In this document: piece after piece, positions 7,793 through 17,074 of the stretch
How positions within the stretch are numbered: the first letter of the stretch is position 1
Layout of the letters: the number at the start of each line of letters is the position of its first letter
Source: VRUE01 sp963817945
GTDB taxonomy: Bacteria > Actinomycetota > Thermoleophilia > Solirubrobacterales > 70-9
Assembly (NCBI GenBank): GCA_963817945.1
Contig: CAWFQH010000001.1
Span: forward strand, 682,001-746,000
Reading direction: 5' to 3'
DNA length: 64,000 bases
Made by a program: the position numbers and the translations under genes
Notes under the pieces: generated by a model
The model's database searches: none
Seen by the model: the letters and a program-made list of their open reading frames with translations, nothing else
Told to the model about the DNA's origin: nothing

Positions 7793-8884
7793 ATGTTCAA
7801 CCGCTCGCTCTTCACCGCACTGTTCGCCTGCTTCGCCCTCGTTCTTCCGGCCGCCGCCTCAGCGGCACCCGGCTCTTCGGGCGCGGTCGTCTTCTCCCGC
7901 GTCGTCATCGAGAAAACCACTCCCGACGGGCCGGAAGGCAAAATCGTCGAAGAGCCCAAAGGTGGGCTCTACGCGGCACGTAACGGGCGGCTCAACCAGC
8001 TGACCGAAAACCCCGCCGACAGCCAGCCAGCCTTCGCTGCCGATGGCAGGCTGATCGCCTTCGTCCGCGCCGGCGACGTCTGGGCGATGCGCGCGGACGG
8101 CTCCGCCCAGCACGCGCTGACCAGCGGCACCGACGTCGACGGGCGCCCGCGCTTGGCGCCAAACGGCCGCTACGTCGTCTTCGAGCGGCGCGGCCCGGCC
8201 GAAGGCGCACCGCGCGACCTCTACTCGGTCAACATCGCCGGCGAAGGTCTGCACGCGCTGACCTCCTCGCCGGAGGACGAGCACGAAGCTACCTTCGCGC
8301 CCGACGGCCGTGCGCTCGCGTTCGTCCGCAGCACGGCGGTAGCGGGCGGCGGCTTCGCCGACGACCTCTACTCGGTCAAGCCGTCTGGAGCGGGACTCGC
8401 CCGGCTGACGAGGAGCGGCCGCATCGACGAGTTCTCGCCGCGCTACTTCAGCGGCGGCATCGTCTTCAGCCGCGGCCAGAGCGGCGAAGGGCCCGGCGCT
8501 TATGCCGACATCTACACGATGCGCCGCAACGGCACCCGGGTGAAACCAATGGTGCGCGGCGTCGGCTCGGCTTTCGTCGAGGACGTGACGCCGAACGGCC
8601 GCCTGCTCCTCTTCCGCCGCGACCAGGGGCTCTGGGTCAAGCGGCTGGGGCCGGGTCGGGCACGGAAGCTGACCGAGGTTGCCGACGGCTCCAAAACCAA
8701 CGCCGTCTTCTCCTCCGACGGCCGTAAGGTCGCCGCCTTCGTCGCCACCGAGGACATGGAGGTCCTTTCGGCGGTGGACGTGGCCACTAGCCGCGAGAGT
8801 CAGCTGGCGGAAGGCTTCGGGCTCGAAACCGGGTCGGTCGCCTCGACCATCGGCCCGATCATCGCCTGGCAGCCGGTGCGCTAA
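7793..8884 (+). CDS. Secreted TolB-like beta-propeller protein
   Basis: A 363-aa protein with a Sec signal peptide (hydrophobic about 7-24, cleavage near ASAAPG). It has repeated WD40-like/PD40 blades recognisable as DGRLIAF, NGRYVVF, DGRALAF, NGRLLLF and DGRKVAAF at roughly 45-residue spacing, often followed by DLYSV. This predicts a six- to seven-bladed extracellular propeller. Such proteins bind peptides or envelope partners; no catalytic site is visible. GAAAGGGG lies about 10 bp upstream of the ATG. Its stop is 8 bp from the structured element that fills the gap to the kinase gene. Confidence 0.85.
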   Translation: MFNRSLFTALFACFALVLPAAASAAPGSSGAVVFSRVVIEKTTPDGPEGKIVEEPKGGLYAARNGRLNQLTENPADSQPAFAADGRLIAFVRAGDVWAMRADGSAQHALTSGTDVDGRPRLAPNGRYVVFERRGPAEGAPRDLYSVNIAGEGLHALTSSPEDEHEATFAPDGRALAFVRSTAVAGGGFADDLYSVKPSGAGLARLTRSGRIDEFSPRYFSGGIVFSRGQSGEGPGAYADIYTMRRNGTRVKPMVRGVGSAFVEDVTPNGRLLLFRRDQGLWVKRLGPGRARKLTEVADGSKTNAVFSSDGRKVAAFVATEDMEVLSAVDVATSRESQLAEGFGLETGSVASTIGPIIAWQPVR

Positions 8885-8891
8885 GGCTCCA

Positions 8892-9014
8892 CCGATGGAC
8901 TCTGGCGAGACTCGGGGGTCGTCAGGCAAGGACGCAGGGAGGCCGAATAGCAGCGCTATTCGGGCGACCGAGGACACCGCCTGACGATCATCCGAGGCCG
9001 CCAGCGTCCATCGG
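8892..9014 (+). ncRNA. Structured element, copy 1 (candidate RNA or folded repeat)
   Basis: The whole gap between two genes folds into one long hairpin. Nested complementary segments are 8892-8900/9006-9014, 8902-8907/8999-9004, 8911-8915/8992-8996, 8919-8927/8979-8987 (one G-T pair) and an apical 8-bp stem 8944-8951/8955-8962. Two internal boxes, caggcaaggacgcagggagg (8923-8942) and cgaccgaggac (8965-8975), are identical in the copy at 63301-63402, whereas the stems are different in sequence but still pair. It ends 19 bp before the kinase start. No Rfam family is claimed. Confidence 0.6.
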
Positions 9015-9033
9015 GCGGCGGTATAACCGCCCG

Positions 9034-10854
9034 GTGGCGGAACCCGCAATCGGCTCGACCCTGGCCGGCTACCGACTCGACGAGCTGATCGCACGGGGTG
9101 GCATGGGCGTCGTCTACAGAGCGACGCAGCTGGCGCTCGACCGACCGGTCGCGCTGAAGGTGATCGCCTCCCACCTCGCCGCCAAGCAGGACTTCCGTGA
9201 TCGCTTCCTGCGCGAGTCGCGCCTCGCCGCCCGCCTCGACCATCCCGGGGTGGTGCCGGTGTACGACGCCCGTGAGGAGGACGGGGAGCTGATCGTCGCA
9301 ATGCGGCTCGTCGCCGGCGGCGACTTGAAGACCCGCATTGCCCGCGAAGGGCCGCTGCCGCCGAAGCGGGCGATCGACCTGCTCGCCCAGGTAGCCGCTG
9401 CACTCGATGCGGCGCATACCGCCGGCATCGTCCACCGCGACGTCAAGCCGCACAACATCCTGCTCGAAGGGGACCACGCTTACCTCTCCGACTTCGGCCT
9501 CGCCAAGGCGCTCGGCGACTCCGGCGTCCTGCGCGAGACCTCGATCGTTGGCACCGCCGAATACATGTCGCCGGAGCAGTGGCGCGGTGCCGACGTCGGC
9601 CCTGCCGCCGACGTCTACTCGCTCGGCTGCGTCCTCTATGAGGCGGTGACCGGGATCGCTCCATTCGCCCGCCAGGCCGGCGACGCCGAACCGCGGATGC
9701 CGCGGGGTCTCGACGCGGTGATCGAACGCGCCGTGGCCAAGGATCCGGCCGACCGTTACCCGAGCGCGGGCGCCCTGATCGAGGCCGCGCGTGAGCGTCA
9801 AGGGGCGACCCCGGCAGCCACCGCGGTCCTCTCCGAAGGGCCCGACGGTCCGACCCTGCCGCTCGGCGGCGGCGAGCTCGACCGGCCCCCAGGCCTGAGC
9901 CGCTGGCGACGACCGCTCGCAGCCGGCTTTCTCTTCTGGTTCCTCGCGGGGACGGGTGCCCTGGCGGCGGCGGTCGTTTCTGCCCTTCTGCTTTTCGGAG
10001 GGAACGACGTCTCCGTTTCGGACCCGGTCCGCGTCGGCAACGTGCCGCTGCGGATCGCTACGGGACAGGGGTCGGTCTGGGTCACCAGCGCTCCAGAAGG
10101 CACGCTGTCGCAAATCGACCCAGACACGGGTGGGCTGAGCGGGCCACCCCTGCGGCTCGGCGGCGACGTCTCAGGCGTTGCGGTTGGAGCAGGGTCGGTC
10201 TGGGTGTCCAGTCCTGAGACGCACAGCGTCCTGCGCGTCGATCCCGTCAGGCGGCTGATCACCAAGATCCCGGTGGGGGGACGACCCGGGGCGGTGGTCG
10301 TCGGGGGCGGCCGGGTCTGGGTCGCCGACGACGCCGGCTCCGGCGTGACGGCGATCAACCCAGCCGGCGAGCGGGTCTTCAAGACCGGTATCCCGCCCCA
10401 CGCGGCGCCGCTGCGACTAGCCGTCGGGGCCGGCGCGGTCTGGGTCAGCAGCGCCTCGACCGGCACCGTGCGGCGCATCGACCTCGGCACGGCGAGGGCC
10501 AGCGCGCCGGTCCGGATCGGTCGCGGCCCCGCCGGGATAACGGTCGGAGGCGGTCTCGTCTGGGTCGCGAACAGCCGCTCGGACACCGTGACCCGGCTCG
10601 ACCCGTCGACCCGGACGATCTTTGGCGACCCAATCCTGGTCGGGGCCCGGCCCGGCGGGATCGACGCCGGCACCGAAACCGTCTGGGTCGCCAACTCGGG
10701 CGACGGCACCGTCAGCCGAATCGAGATCGAGAGCGGCGAGATCAGCGGCGAGCCAATTTCCGTCGGCTTCGAGCCGGCGGCGATCGTGGTGGGAGACGAA
10801 GCCGTCTGGGTGGCCGACAATGCCGCTGGCACCGTCACCCGGATCGAGCCCTGA
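9034..10854 (+). CDS. Ser/Thr protein kinase with transmembrane helix and extracellular beta-propeller
   Basis: A 606-aa receptor-like kinase of the PknB/PknD type starting GTG. The kinase domain (about 13-250) has the glycine loop RGGMGVVYRA, VALKVI (Lys42), HRDVKPHNILL (catalytic Asp136), DFGLAK and GTAEYMSPEQ. A single membrane helix lies at about 296-320. The outer domain (about 330-606) contains about seven 40-residue repeats of the pattern GxGxVWVxxxxxGTVxRIDP, an NHL/virginiamycin-B-lyase-like propeller. PknD-type kinases sense external ligands through such propellers; the ligand here is unknown. The stop lies 16 bp before tkt. Confidence 0.93.
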   Translation: MAEPAIGSTLAGYRLDELIARGGMGVVYRATQLALDRPVALKVIASHLAAKQDFRDRFLRESRLAARLDHPGVVPVYDAREEDGELIVAMRLVAGGDLKTRIAREGPLPPKRAIDLLAQVAAALDAAHTAGIVHRDVKPHNILLEGDHAYLSDFGLAKALGDSGVLRETSIVGTAEYMSPEQWRGADVGPAADVYSLGCVLYEAVTGIAPFARQAGDAEPRMPRGLDAVIERAVAKDPADRYPSAGALIEAARERQGATPAATAVLSEGPDGPTLPLGGGELDRPPGLSRWRRPLAAGFLFWFLAGTGALAAAVVSALLLFGGNDVSVSDPVRVGNVPLRIATGQGSVWVTSAPEGTLSQIDPDTGGLSGPPLRLGGDVSGVAVGAGSVWVSSPETHSVLRVDPVRRLITKIPVGGRPGAVVVGGGRVWVADDAGSGVTAINPAGERVFKTGIPPHAAPLRLAVGAGAVWVSSASTGTVRRIDLGTARASAPVRIGRGPAGITVGGGLVWVANSRSDTVTRLDPSTRTIFGDPILVGARPGGIDAGTETVWVANSGDGTVSRIEIESGEISGEPISVGFEPAAIVVGDEAVWVADNAAGTVTRIEP

Positions 10855-10870
10855 CGGTAGGGTCCGGGGT

Positions 10871-12928
10871 GTGCCGAAGGACATCGACCGGCTCTGCATC
10901 GACACGATCCGGACGCTGTCGATAGACGCGATCCAGAAGGCCGACTCCGGGCACCCCGGGACCCCGATGGCACTGGCGCCGGCGGCCTACACGCTCTGGC
11001 AGCGCTTCCTCCGCTTCGACCCGGCCGACCCGATCTGGCCGAACCGCGACCGCTTCGTCCTCTCGGCCGGCCACGCCTCGATGCTCCTCTACTCGCTCCT
11101 CTATCTAGCCGAGGTGCAGGCTGTCGATCCCGACTATGAGACCCTCGGCGAGCCCGCCGTCGGTCTCGGCGACATCGAACGCTTCCGTCAGCTCGATTCG
11201 CGGGCCCCCGGCCACCCCGAGTACCGCTGGACGTCGGGGGTGGAGACGACGACCGGGCCGCTGGGGCAGGGCGTCGCGACCTCGGTCGGGATGGCGATCG
11301 GCTCCAAGTGGCAGGGGGCCCGCTACGGCGCCGACCTCTTCGACTTCGACGTCTACGCGATCGCCGGCGACGGCTGCCTAATGGAGGGCGTCTCCGGCGA
11401 AGCGGCCTCGCTCGCCGGCCACCTGAAGCTCGACAACCTCTGCTGGATCTACGACAACAACCGAATCACCATCGACGGCAAGACGAGCCTCGCCTACGAG
11501 GACGACGCCGCCGCCCGCTTCAAGGGCTACGGCTGGAACGTAACCCGGGTCGGCGACGCCAACGACATCGAGCTGCTCGGCCGCGCCTTCGAGGAGTTCG
11601 AGGCGGAGAAGGAGCGCCCGACGCTGATCATCGTTGACAGCCACATCGGCTGGGGGTCGCCGCACAAGCAGGACACCGCCGCCGCCCACGGCGAGCCGCT
11701 GGGCGAGGAGGAGGTGCGCGAGACGAAGCGCGCCTACGGCTGGCCCGAGGACGCGCAGTTCCTCGTCCCCGACGGCGTCAAGGACCACTTCGCCGCCGGC
11801 GTTGGTAGGCGCGGCGCCGAGCTGCGCGCGCAGTGGGAGTCCAAGCTGGCGGGCCTCGCGGAGCGCGACGGCAACCTGGCAGCGGAGATCGGGGCGATGC
11901 AGCGACGCCGGCTGCCGGTCGGCTGGGACGCCGATATTCCGAGTTTCGATGCCGACGAGAAGGGGCTGGCCACGCGCAAGGCCTCCCAGCGCGTACAGAA
12001 CACGATCGCCACCCGCCTCCCCTGGCTGCTCGCCGGCTCGGCCGACCTCACCGACTCGACCTCGGTCCGCCTCGACCTCGACGACGCGGTCGACTTCGAG
12101 CCGGGTGCCTTCCAGGGCCGCCAGCTCCATTACGGCATCCGCGAGCACGAGGCGGCTGCGATCTCCAACGGACTCTCGCTCTGCAAGCTACGCCCGCTCT
12201 GGTCGACTTACCTCACCTTCTCCGACTACGCGCGGCCCGCGATCCGGCTCTCGGCGTTGATGGAGCTGCCCGTGATCCACCTCTTCACCCACGACTCGAT
12301 CGGGCTCGGCGAGGACGGCCCGACCCACCAGCCCGTCGAGCAGTTGGCCTCGCTGCGAGCGATCCCCGGCCTCGACGTGATCCGCCCCGCCGACGCCAAC
12401 GAGGTGGCCGAGGCCTGGCGGGTAGCCCTCGATCGCACCCACCAGCCGGTCGCGCTGGTGTTGACGCGGCAGAACGTCCCCGTCCTTGACCGCTCCCGCT
12501 ACGCATCGGCGGAGGGCCTGCGCCGCGGCGGCTACATCCTTGCCGACCCCGAGGACGGCGACCCCGAGACGATCCTGATCGCCACCGGCAGCGACGTCGC
12601 CCTGGCGGTCGCCGCTCACGAGGAGCTAAGCGGCGAAGGTGTCCGCTCGCGGGTCGTCAGCCTGCCCTGCTGGGAGCTCTTCGAGCGCCAGGACGAGGGC
12701 TACCGCGACGAGGTGCTGCCGCCTTCGATCACGGCCAGGGTCTCGGTTGAGGAGGCATCGACCCTGGGCTGGGATCGCTACGTAGGTCCCGAGGGCACCA
12801 AGATCGGCATGCACACCTTCGGTAGCTCGGCGCCGCTGAAGGACGTCCAGACGAAGTTCGGCTTCTCGCCGGACAGAGTCGCCGAGGCAGTCCGCGAGGC
12901 GCTGGTCCGCGTACGTGGAAGCCGATGA
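10871..12928 (+). CDS. tkt: Transketolase
   Basis: Thiamine-diphosphate enzyme moving two-carbon ketol units between sugar phosphates. The 685 aa from the GTG at 10871 gives a normal length. Motifs are DSGHPGTPMALAP (about 24), SAGHASMLLY, GPLGQGVATSVGMAIG, the ThDP-binding GDGCLMEGVSGEAASLAGH (about 168) ending in YDNN, REHEAAAISNG (about 423) and THDSIGLGEDGPTHQPVEQL (about 478). The frame is open further upstream inside the kinase gene, but nothing conserved is encoded there. It is the first gene of a tight tkt-tal-pgi-cydA run. Confidence 0.97.
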   Translation: MPKDIDRLCIDTIRTLSIDAIQKADSGHPGTPMALAPAAYTLWQRFLRFDPADPIWPNRDRFVLSAGHASMLLYSLLYLAEVQAVDPDYETLGEPAVGLGDIERFRQLDSRAPGHPEYRWTSGVETTTGPLGQGVATSVGMAIGSKWQGARYGADLFDFDVYAIAGDGCLMEGVSGEAASLAGHLKLDNLCWIYDNNRITIDGKTSLAYEDDAAARFKGYGWNVTRVGDANDIELLGRAFEEFEAEKERPTLIIVDSHIGWGSPHKQDTAAAHGEPLGEEEVRETKRAYGWPEDAQFLVPDGVKDHFAAGVGRRGAELRAQWESKLAGLAERDGNLAAEIGAMQRRRLPVGWDADIPSFDADEKGLATRKASQRVQNTIATRLPWLLAGSADLTDSTSVRLDLDDAVDFEPGAFQGRQLHYGIREHEAAAISNGLSLCKLRPLWSTYLTFSDYARPAIRLSALMELPVIHLFTHDSIGLGEDGPTHQPVEQLASLRAIPGLDVIRPADANEVAEAWRVALDRTHQPVALVLTRQNVPVLDRSRYASAEGLRRGGYILADPEDGDPETILIATGSDVALAVAAHEELSGEGVRSRVVSLPCWELFERQDEGYRDEVLPPSITARVSVEEASTLGWDRYVGPEGTKIGMHTFGSSAPLKDVQTKFGFSPDRVAEAVREALVRVRGSR

Positions 12929-12947
12929 AAACCCGAAAGGAGCCAGC

Positions 12948-14033
12948 GTGAAGCCGACCGCGAGCCTGCACGAGTTGGGTCAGAGCCTCTGGCTCGACAA
13001 CATCACCCGCCCGATGCTCAGCGAGGGGGTCCTCGGCGGCTACATCGACGAGCTGTCGGTGACCGGGCTCACTTCCAACCCGACGATCTTCGACAAGGCG
13101 ATCTCCGGCGGCGACGCTTACGACGAGCAAATCGCCGCCCAGGGACCCGCAGCCGCTTCCACCGAGGACCTCTTCTTCGAGCTGGCACTGGCCGACCTGC
13201 GCGACGCTGCCGCGCTCTTCGCCCCGGTCCACGCGAGCACCGGCGGGGTCGACGGATGGGTCTCGATCGAGGTCTCGCCGTTGCTCGCCGACGATGCCGC
13301 GGCGACGATCGAGCAGGCGCGCGAGCTGCACGGCAAGGCCGATCGCGACAACCTTTTCGTCAAGATCCCTGGCACGGAGGCCGGTCAAGTGGCGATCGAG
13401 GAGGCGATCTTCGCCGGCATCCCGATCAACGTCACGCTGCTCTTCTCGCGCGAGCAGTATCTGGCTGCCGCCGAGTCCTACATGCGCGGCATCGAGCGCC
13501 GAATCGAGGCGGGGCAGGACCCCGCAATCCCCTCGGTCGCCTCGATCTTCCTCAGCCGCTGGGACGTTGCGGTGGCGGACTCGGCGCCGGCGGAGCTGCG
13601 TAACCGGCTCGGGATAGCGATCGGCATGCAGGCGTACGCCGCCTACCGGGAGCTGTTGGCCTCCGAGCGCTGGCAACGGCTCGCCGGCGAGGGCGCCCTG
13701 CCGCAGCGCTTGCTCTTCGCCAGCACCGGCACCAAGGACCCCGAGGCGTCGGACGTGCTCTACGTCGAGGCTCTCGCCGCCCCCGACACGATCGACACGA
13801 TGCCCGAGCCGACCCTGCTGGCCTTCGCCGACCATGGCGTGGTCAGGGAGGCGCTGCCCGAGGACGGGGGCGATGCCGAGCAGGTGCTGGCCGCGTTCGC
13901 CGCCGCCGGCGTCGACCTGAACGCACTGGCGACCCGTCTTCAGGAGGAGGGCAAGCGGGCCTTCGACAAGTCGTGGCGGGAGATGCTCGAGACGATCGAG
14001 TCGGAGCGGCAGCGCCTGGGGGCGGCCGGGTGA
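12948..14033 (+). CDS. tal: Transaldolase
   Basis: Transfers dihydroxyacetone units between sedoheptulose 7-phosphate and glyceraldehyde 3-phosphate. It is 361 aa, the long actinobacterial type. Motifs are LWLDNITRPML, GLTSNPTIFDKAI (about 40-52), VSIEVSPLLADD, NLFVKIPGTEAG with the Schiff-base Lys (about 139), INVTLLFS and VASIFLSRWD. The GTG at 12948 has AAAGGAG 4 bp upstream, so it is preferred over the GTG at 12915 inside tkt. The stop overlaps the pgi GTG by 4 bases. Confidence 0.96.
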   Translation: MKPTASLHELGQSLWLDNITRPMLSEGVLGGYIDELSVTGLTSNPTIFDKAISGGDAYDEQIAAQGPAAASTEDLFFELALADLRDAAALFAPVHASTGGVDGWVSIEVSPLLADDAAATIEQARELHGKADRDNLFVKIPGTEAGQVAIEEAIFAGIPINVTLLFSREQYLAAAESYMRGIERRIEAGQDPAIPSVASIFLSRWDVAVADSAPAELRNRLGIAIGMQAYAAYRELLASERWQRLAGEGALPQRLLFASTGTKDPEASDVLYVEALAAPDTIDTMPEPTLLAFADHGVVREALPEDGGDAEQVLAAFAAAGVDLNALATRLQEEGKRAFDKSWREMLETIESERQRLGAAG

Positions 14034-15685
14034 GCGCTTCTCCGCTGCGCGAGGTTCCCGCTTGGCGGGCGTTGGAGCGCCACTTCGCCGAGATTCGCGG
14101 GCGCCACTTGCGCGACCTCTTCGGCGAGGACGCGGGGCGGGGCGAGCGTCTTGCCGCCGAGGGGGCCGGCCTCTACCTCGACTTCTCCAAGAATCGATTA
14201 ACTGACCAGACGCTGATCATGCTGGCCGAGTTGGCCCGCGAGCGCGGCGTCGAGGGTCGCCGCGAGGCGATGTTCGGCGGCGAGCGGATCAACGTCTCCG
14301 AGGACCGCTCCGTCCTCCACGTCGCGCTGCGGATGCCGCGCCAGCGCTCGCTGATCGTCGACGGCGTCGACGTGGTCAAGGAGGTCCACGGGACGCTCGA
14401 CCGGATGAGCGCCTTCGCCGAGCGGGTGCGCAGCGGCGAGTGGACCGGCCACACCGGCAAGCCGATCCGCAACGTCGTCAACGTCGGCATCGGCGGCTCC
14501 GACCTGGGGCCGACGATGGCTTACGAGGCGCTGCGCCACTACAGCGATCACGAGCGGACCTTCCGCTTCGTCTCCAACGTCGACGCCACCGACTTCGTCG
14601 AGTCCACCCGCGACCTCGACCCGGCCGAGACGCTCTTCGTCATCTCCTCGAAGACCTTCACGACGCTGGAGACGATGACCAACGCCCGCACCGCCCGCGA
14701 GTGGGTGCTGGCCGGCCTCGGTGCAGACGAGGCGGCGATAGCCAAGCACTTCGTCGCCGTCTCGACCAACGCCGAGGAGGTCGCGAAGTTCGGCATCGAC
14801 ACCGAGAACATGTTCGGCTTCTGGGACTGGGTCGGCGGCCGCTACTCGATGGACTCGGCGATCGGGCTATCGACGATGCTCGCAATCGGCCCCGACCACT
14901 TCCGGCAGATGCTGGCCGGCTTTCACGCGATGGACGAGCACTTCCGCGAGGCGCCGGCGGCGGAGAACCTGCCGATGCTGCTCGGCCTGCTCTCGGTCTG
15001 GTACTCCGACTTCTTCGAGGCGGAGACCTGTGCGGTGCTGCCCTACGACCAGTACCTGCACCGCTTCCCCGCCTACCTGCAGCAGCTGACGATGGAGTCG
15101 AACGGCAAGCACGTCACCCTCGACGGCGCCCACGTCGACTACGACACCGGGGCGATCTTCTGGGGCGAGCCCGGGACCAACGGCCAGCACTCCTTCTACC
15201 AACTGCTGCACCAGGGGACGCGCCTCGTCCCCTGCGACTTCATCGCCTTCATGCGCTCCAACAACGCGCTCGGCGACCACCACGACCTGCTGGTCTCCAA
15301 CGTCTTCGCCCAGGCGGAGGCGCTCGCCTTCGGCAAGACCGAGGAGGAAGTGCGCGGAGAGGGCACGCCGGAGGAGGTCGTCCCGCACCGCGTCATGGAG
15401 GGCAACCGTCCCTCGAACACGATCCTCGCGGAGCGGCTCGACCCGCACACGCTCGGCACTCTCGTCGCCCTTTACGAGCACAGCGTCTTCGTCCAAGGGG
15501 CGATCTGGGGGATCGACTCCTTCGACCAGTGGGGGGTCGAGCTGGGCAAGGCGCTGGCAAAGCGGATCGTCCCCGAGCTGCAGGCAGAAGACGAGCCACA
15601 GCTCGACCACGACAGCTCAACCAACGTGCTGATCCGCCGCTACCGGGGCGCGCGCCAACACGCGAGCCCGGAGGCTGAAGCGTAG
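14030..15685 (+). CDS. pgi: Glucose-6-phosphate isomerase
   Basis: Interconverts glucose and fructose 6-phosphates and links the pentose-phosphate genes to glycolysis. It is 551 aa from the GTG overlapping the tal stop (GTGA). Motifs are NVGIGGSDLGPTMAYEAL (about 155), SNVDATDF, SKTFTTLETMTNA (about 205), GGRYSMDSAIG, MESNGKHV and GEPGTNGQHSFYQLLHQGT (about 380), which contains the catalytic His. cydA starts 2 bp after the stop, an unexpected partner in the same transcript. Confidence 0.97.
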   Translation: MSASPLREVPAWRALERHFAEIRGRHLRDLFGEDAGRGERLAAEGAGLYLDFSKNRLTDQTLIMLAELARERGVEGRREAMFGGERINVSEDRSVLHVALRMPRQRSLIVDGVDVVKEVHGTLDRMSAFAERVRSGEWTGHTGKPIRNVVNVGIGGSDLGPTMAYEALRHYSDHERTFRFVSNVDATDFVESTRDLDPAETLFVISSKTFTTLETMTNARTAREWVLAGLGADEAAIAKHFVAVSTNAEEVAKFGIDTENMFGFWDWVGGRYSMDSAIGLSTMLAIGPDHFRQMLAGFHAMDEHFREAPAAENLPMLLGLLSVWYSDFFEAETCAVLPYDQYLHRFPAYLQQLTMESNGKHVTLDGAHVDYDTGAIFWGEPGTNGQHSFYQLLHQGTRLVPCDFIAFMRSNNALGDHHDLLVSNVFAQAEALAFGKTEEEVRGEGTPEEVVPHRVMEGNRPSNTILAERLDPHTLGTLVALYEHSVFVQGAIWGIDSFDQWGVELGKALAKRIVPELQAEDEPQLDHDSSTNVLIRRYRGARQHASPEAEA

Positions 15686-15687
15686 GC

Positions 15688-17073
15688 ATGTCGCCGCTCG
15701 ACGCCCTCCCCCTCGCGGCGTCGGAGTCCAACTTGCTTGCCGCCCGCGAGCTGATGGCCTTCACGCTCGGCTTCCACATCGTCCTCGCCTGCATCGGCGT
15801 CGCCTTCCCCGCCCTCGTCCTCACCGCCAACTACATCGGCCTGCGCCGCAACGACCCCGACGCGATGCGGCTGGCGCGGCGCTGGTCGAAGGTCGCCGCC
15901 GTCACCTTCGCCACCGGCGCCGTCACCGGCACCGTGCTCAGCTTCGAGTTTGGCCTGCTCTGGCCGGAGTTCATGGAGCGCTTTGGCGACGCCTTCGGGA
16001 TCGCCTTCGCGATCGAGGGAATCTTCTTCTTCATCGAGGCGATCTTCCTCGCGATCTATATCTACGGCTGGAAGCGGCTCGGCGGCTGGGCACACTTCTG
16101 GTCTGGCGTGCCGATGCTGGTCTCGGGAATCGGCGGCGCCTTCTCGGTCGTCACCGCCAACGCCTGGATGAACACGCCGCAGGGCTTCACCCTCGATGCC
16201 GCCGGCAAGGTCATCGACACCGATCCGCTCGAGGTCCTCTTCAGCCCCGCCTGGAGCTACGAGGTGCCGCACATGATCCTCGCCGCCTACATGGTCGCCG
16301 GCTTCCTCTTCGCCTCCGTCTACGCGGTCGGCATGCTGCGCGGCCGTCGCGACCGCCACCACCGGCTCGGACTGCTGATCCCACTGACGATCGCCTGCAT
16401 CGCGACGCCGGTGCAGATCTACGTCGGCGACGTCGCCGCCCGCTCGGTCGCCGACGACCAACCCGCCAAGTTCGCCGCTTTCGAGTGCATCGAGGAGACC
16501 GGCCCCGACCAGACCGAGTACCTGGGCGGGATCTGCACCGACGACGGCGTAAAGGGGGCGATCGGTATCCCCGGCCTTGACTCCTGGCTGGTTGGCTTCG
16601 ACACCGACACCGTCGTCACCGGCCTCGAGGACGTTCCGCCGAATCAGCGGCCGCCCGCGAACACGCTGCTGCACCTCTCCTTCGACACGATGGTCGGGAT
16701 CGGCTTCGGCCTGCTGGCCCTGGCCGCCTGGCTGGCGGTCTCCTGGTGGCGACGACGTGACATTCCCCGCACGCCGTGGTTCCTGCGCGCGGTCGCTGTC
16801 TCCGGCGCGGCGGCGATCGTCGCGGTCTGGTGCGGCTGGATCGTCACCGAGGTCGGTCGCCAGCCCTGGATCGTCTACGGCTTCATGCGGACCGAGGAAG
16901 CGGTGACCGAGGCGGAGGGTCTCTGGTTCGCCTTCGCCGGCGTGGTCCTGCTCTACGCGGCGCTCGGTACCACGGCGATCCTCGTCCTGCGCGGGATGGC
17001 ACGCCGCTGGCGTGAGGAGGGCGAGGCCGGCGAGGGCGAGACCCCCTACGGCCCCCCGGCGGCAACTCGATGA
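15688..17073 (+). CDS. cydA: Cytochrome bd ubiquinol/menaquinol oxidase subunit I
   Basis: The quinol-oxidising, haem-bearing subunit of the high-affinity terminal oxidase. It is 461 aa with about nine membrane helices. FTLGFHIVLACIG near residue 28 carries the expected haem b595 His. FSPAWSYEVPHMILAAYM (about 190) carries the haem b558 His. VGRQPWIVYGFMRTEEAV (about 393) is the conserved CydA signature. The periplasmic loop is short, as in the S-class enzymes. It starts 2 bp after pgi. A 49-bp palindromic repeat separates it from cydB. Confidence 0.96.
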   Translation: MSPLDALPLAASESNLLAARELMAFTLGFHIVLACIGVAFPALVLTANYIGLRRNDPDAMRLARRWSKVAAVTFATGAVTGTVLSFEFGLLWPEFMERFGDAFGIAFAIEGIFFFIEAIFLAIYIYGWKRLGGWAHFWSGVPMLVSGIGGAFSVVTANAWMNTPQGFTLDAAGKVIDTDPLEVLFSPAWSYEVPHMILAAYMVAGFLFASVYAVGMLRGRRDRHHRLGLLIPLTIACIATPVQIYVGDVAARSVADDQPAKFAAFECIEETGPDQTEYLGGICTDDGVKGAIGIPGLDSWLVGFDTDTVVTGLEDVPPNQRPPANTLLHLSFDTMVGIGFGLLALAAWLAVSWWRRRDIPRTPWFLRAVAVSGAAAIVAVWCGWIVTEVGRQPWIVYGFMRTEEAVTEAEGLWFAFAGVVLLYAALGTTAILVLRGMARRWREEGEAGEGETPYGPPAATR

Positions 17074-17074
17074 T

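Noticed and set aside
10622..10870. An N-terminal extension of transketolase
   Set aside because: The frame is open through the kinase 3' end, but it encodes no conserved sequence; the GTG at 10871 gives the normal transketolase length.
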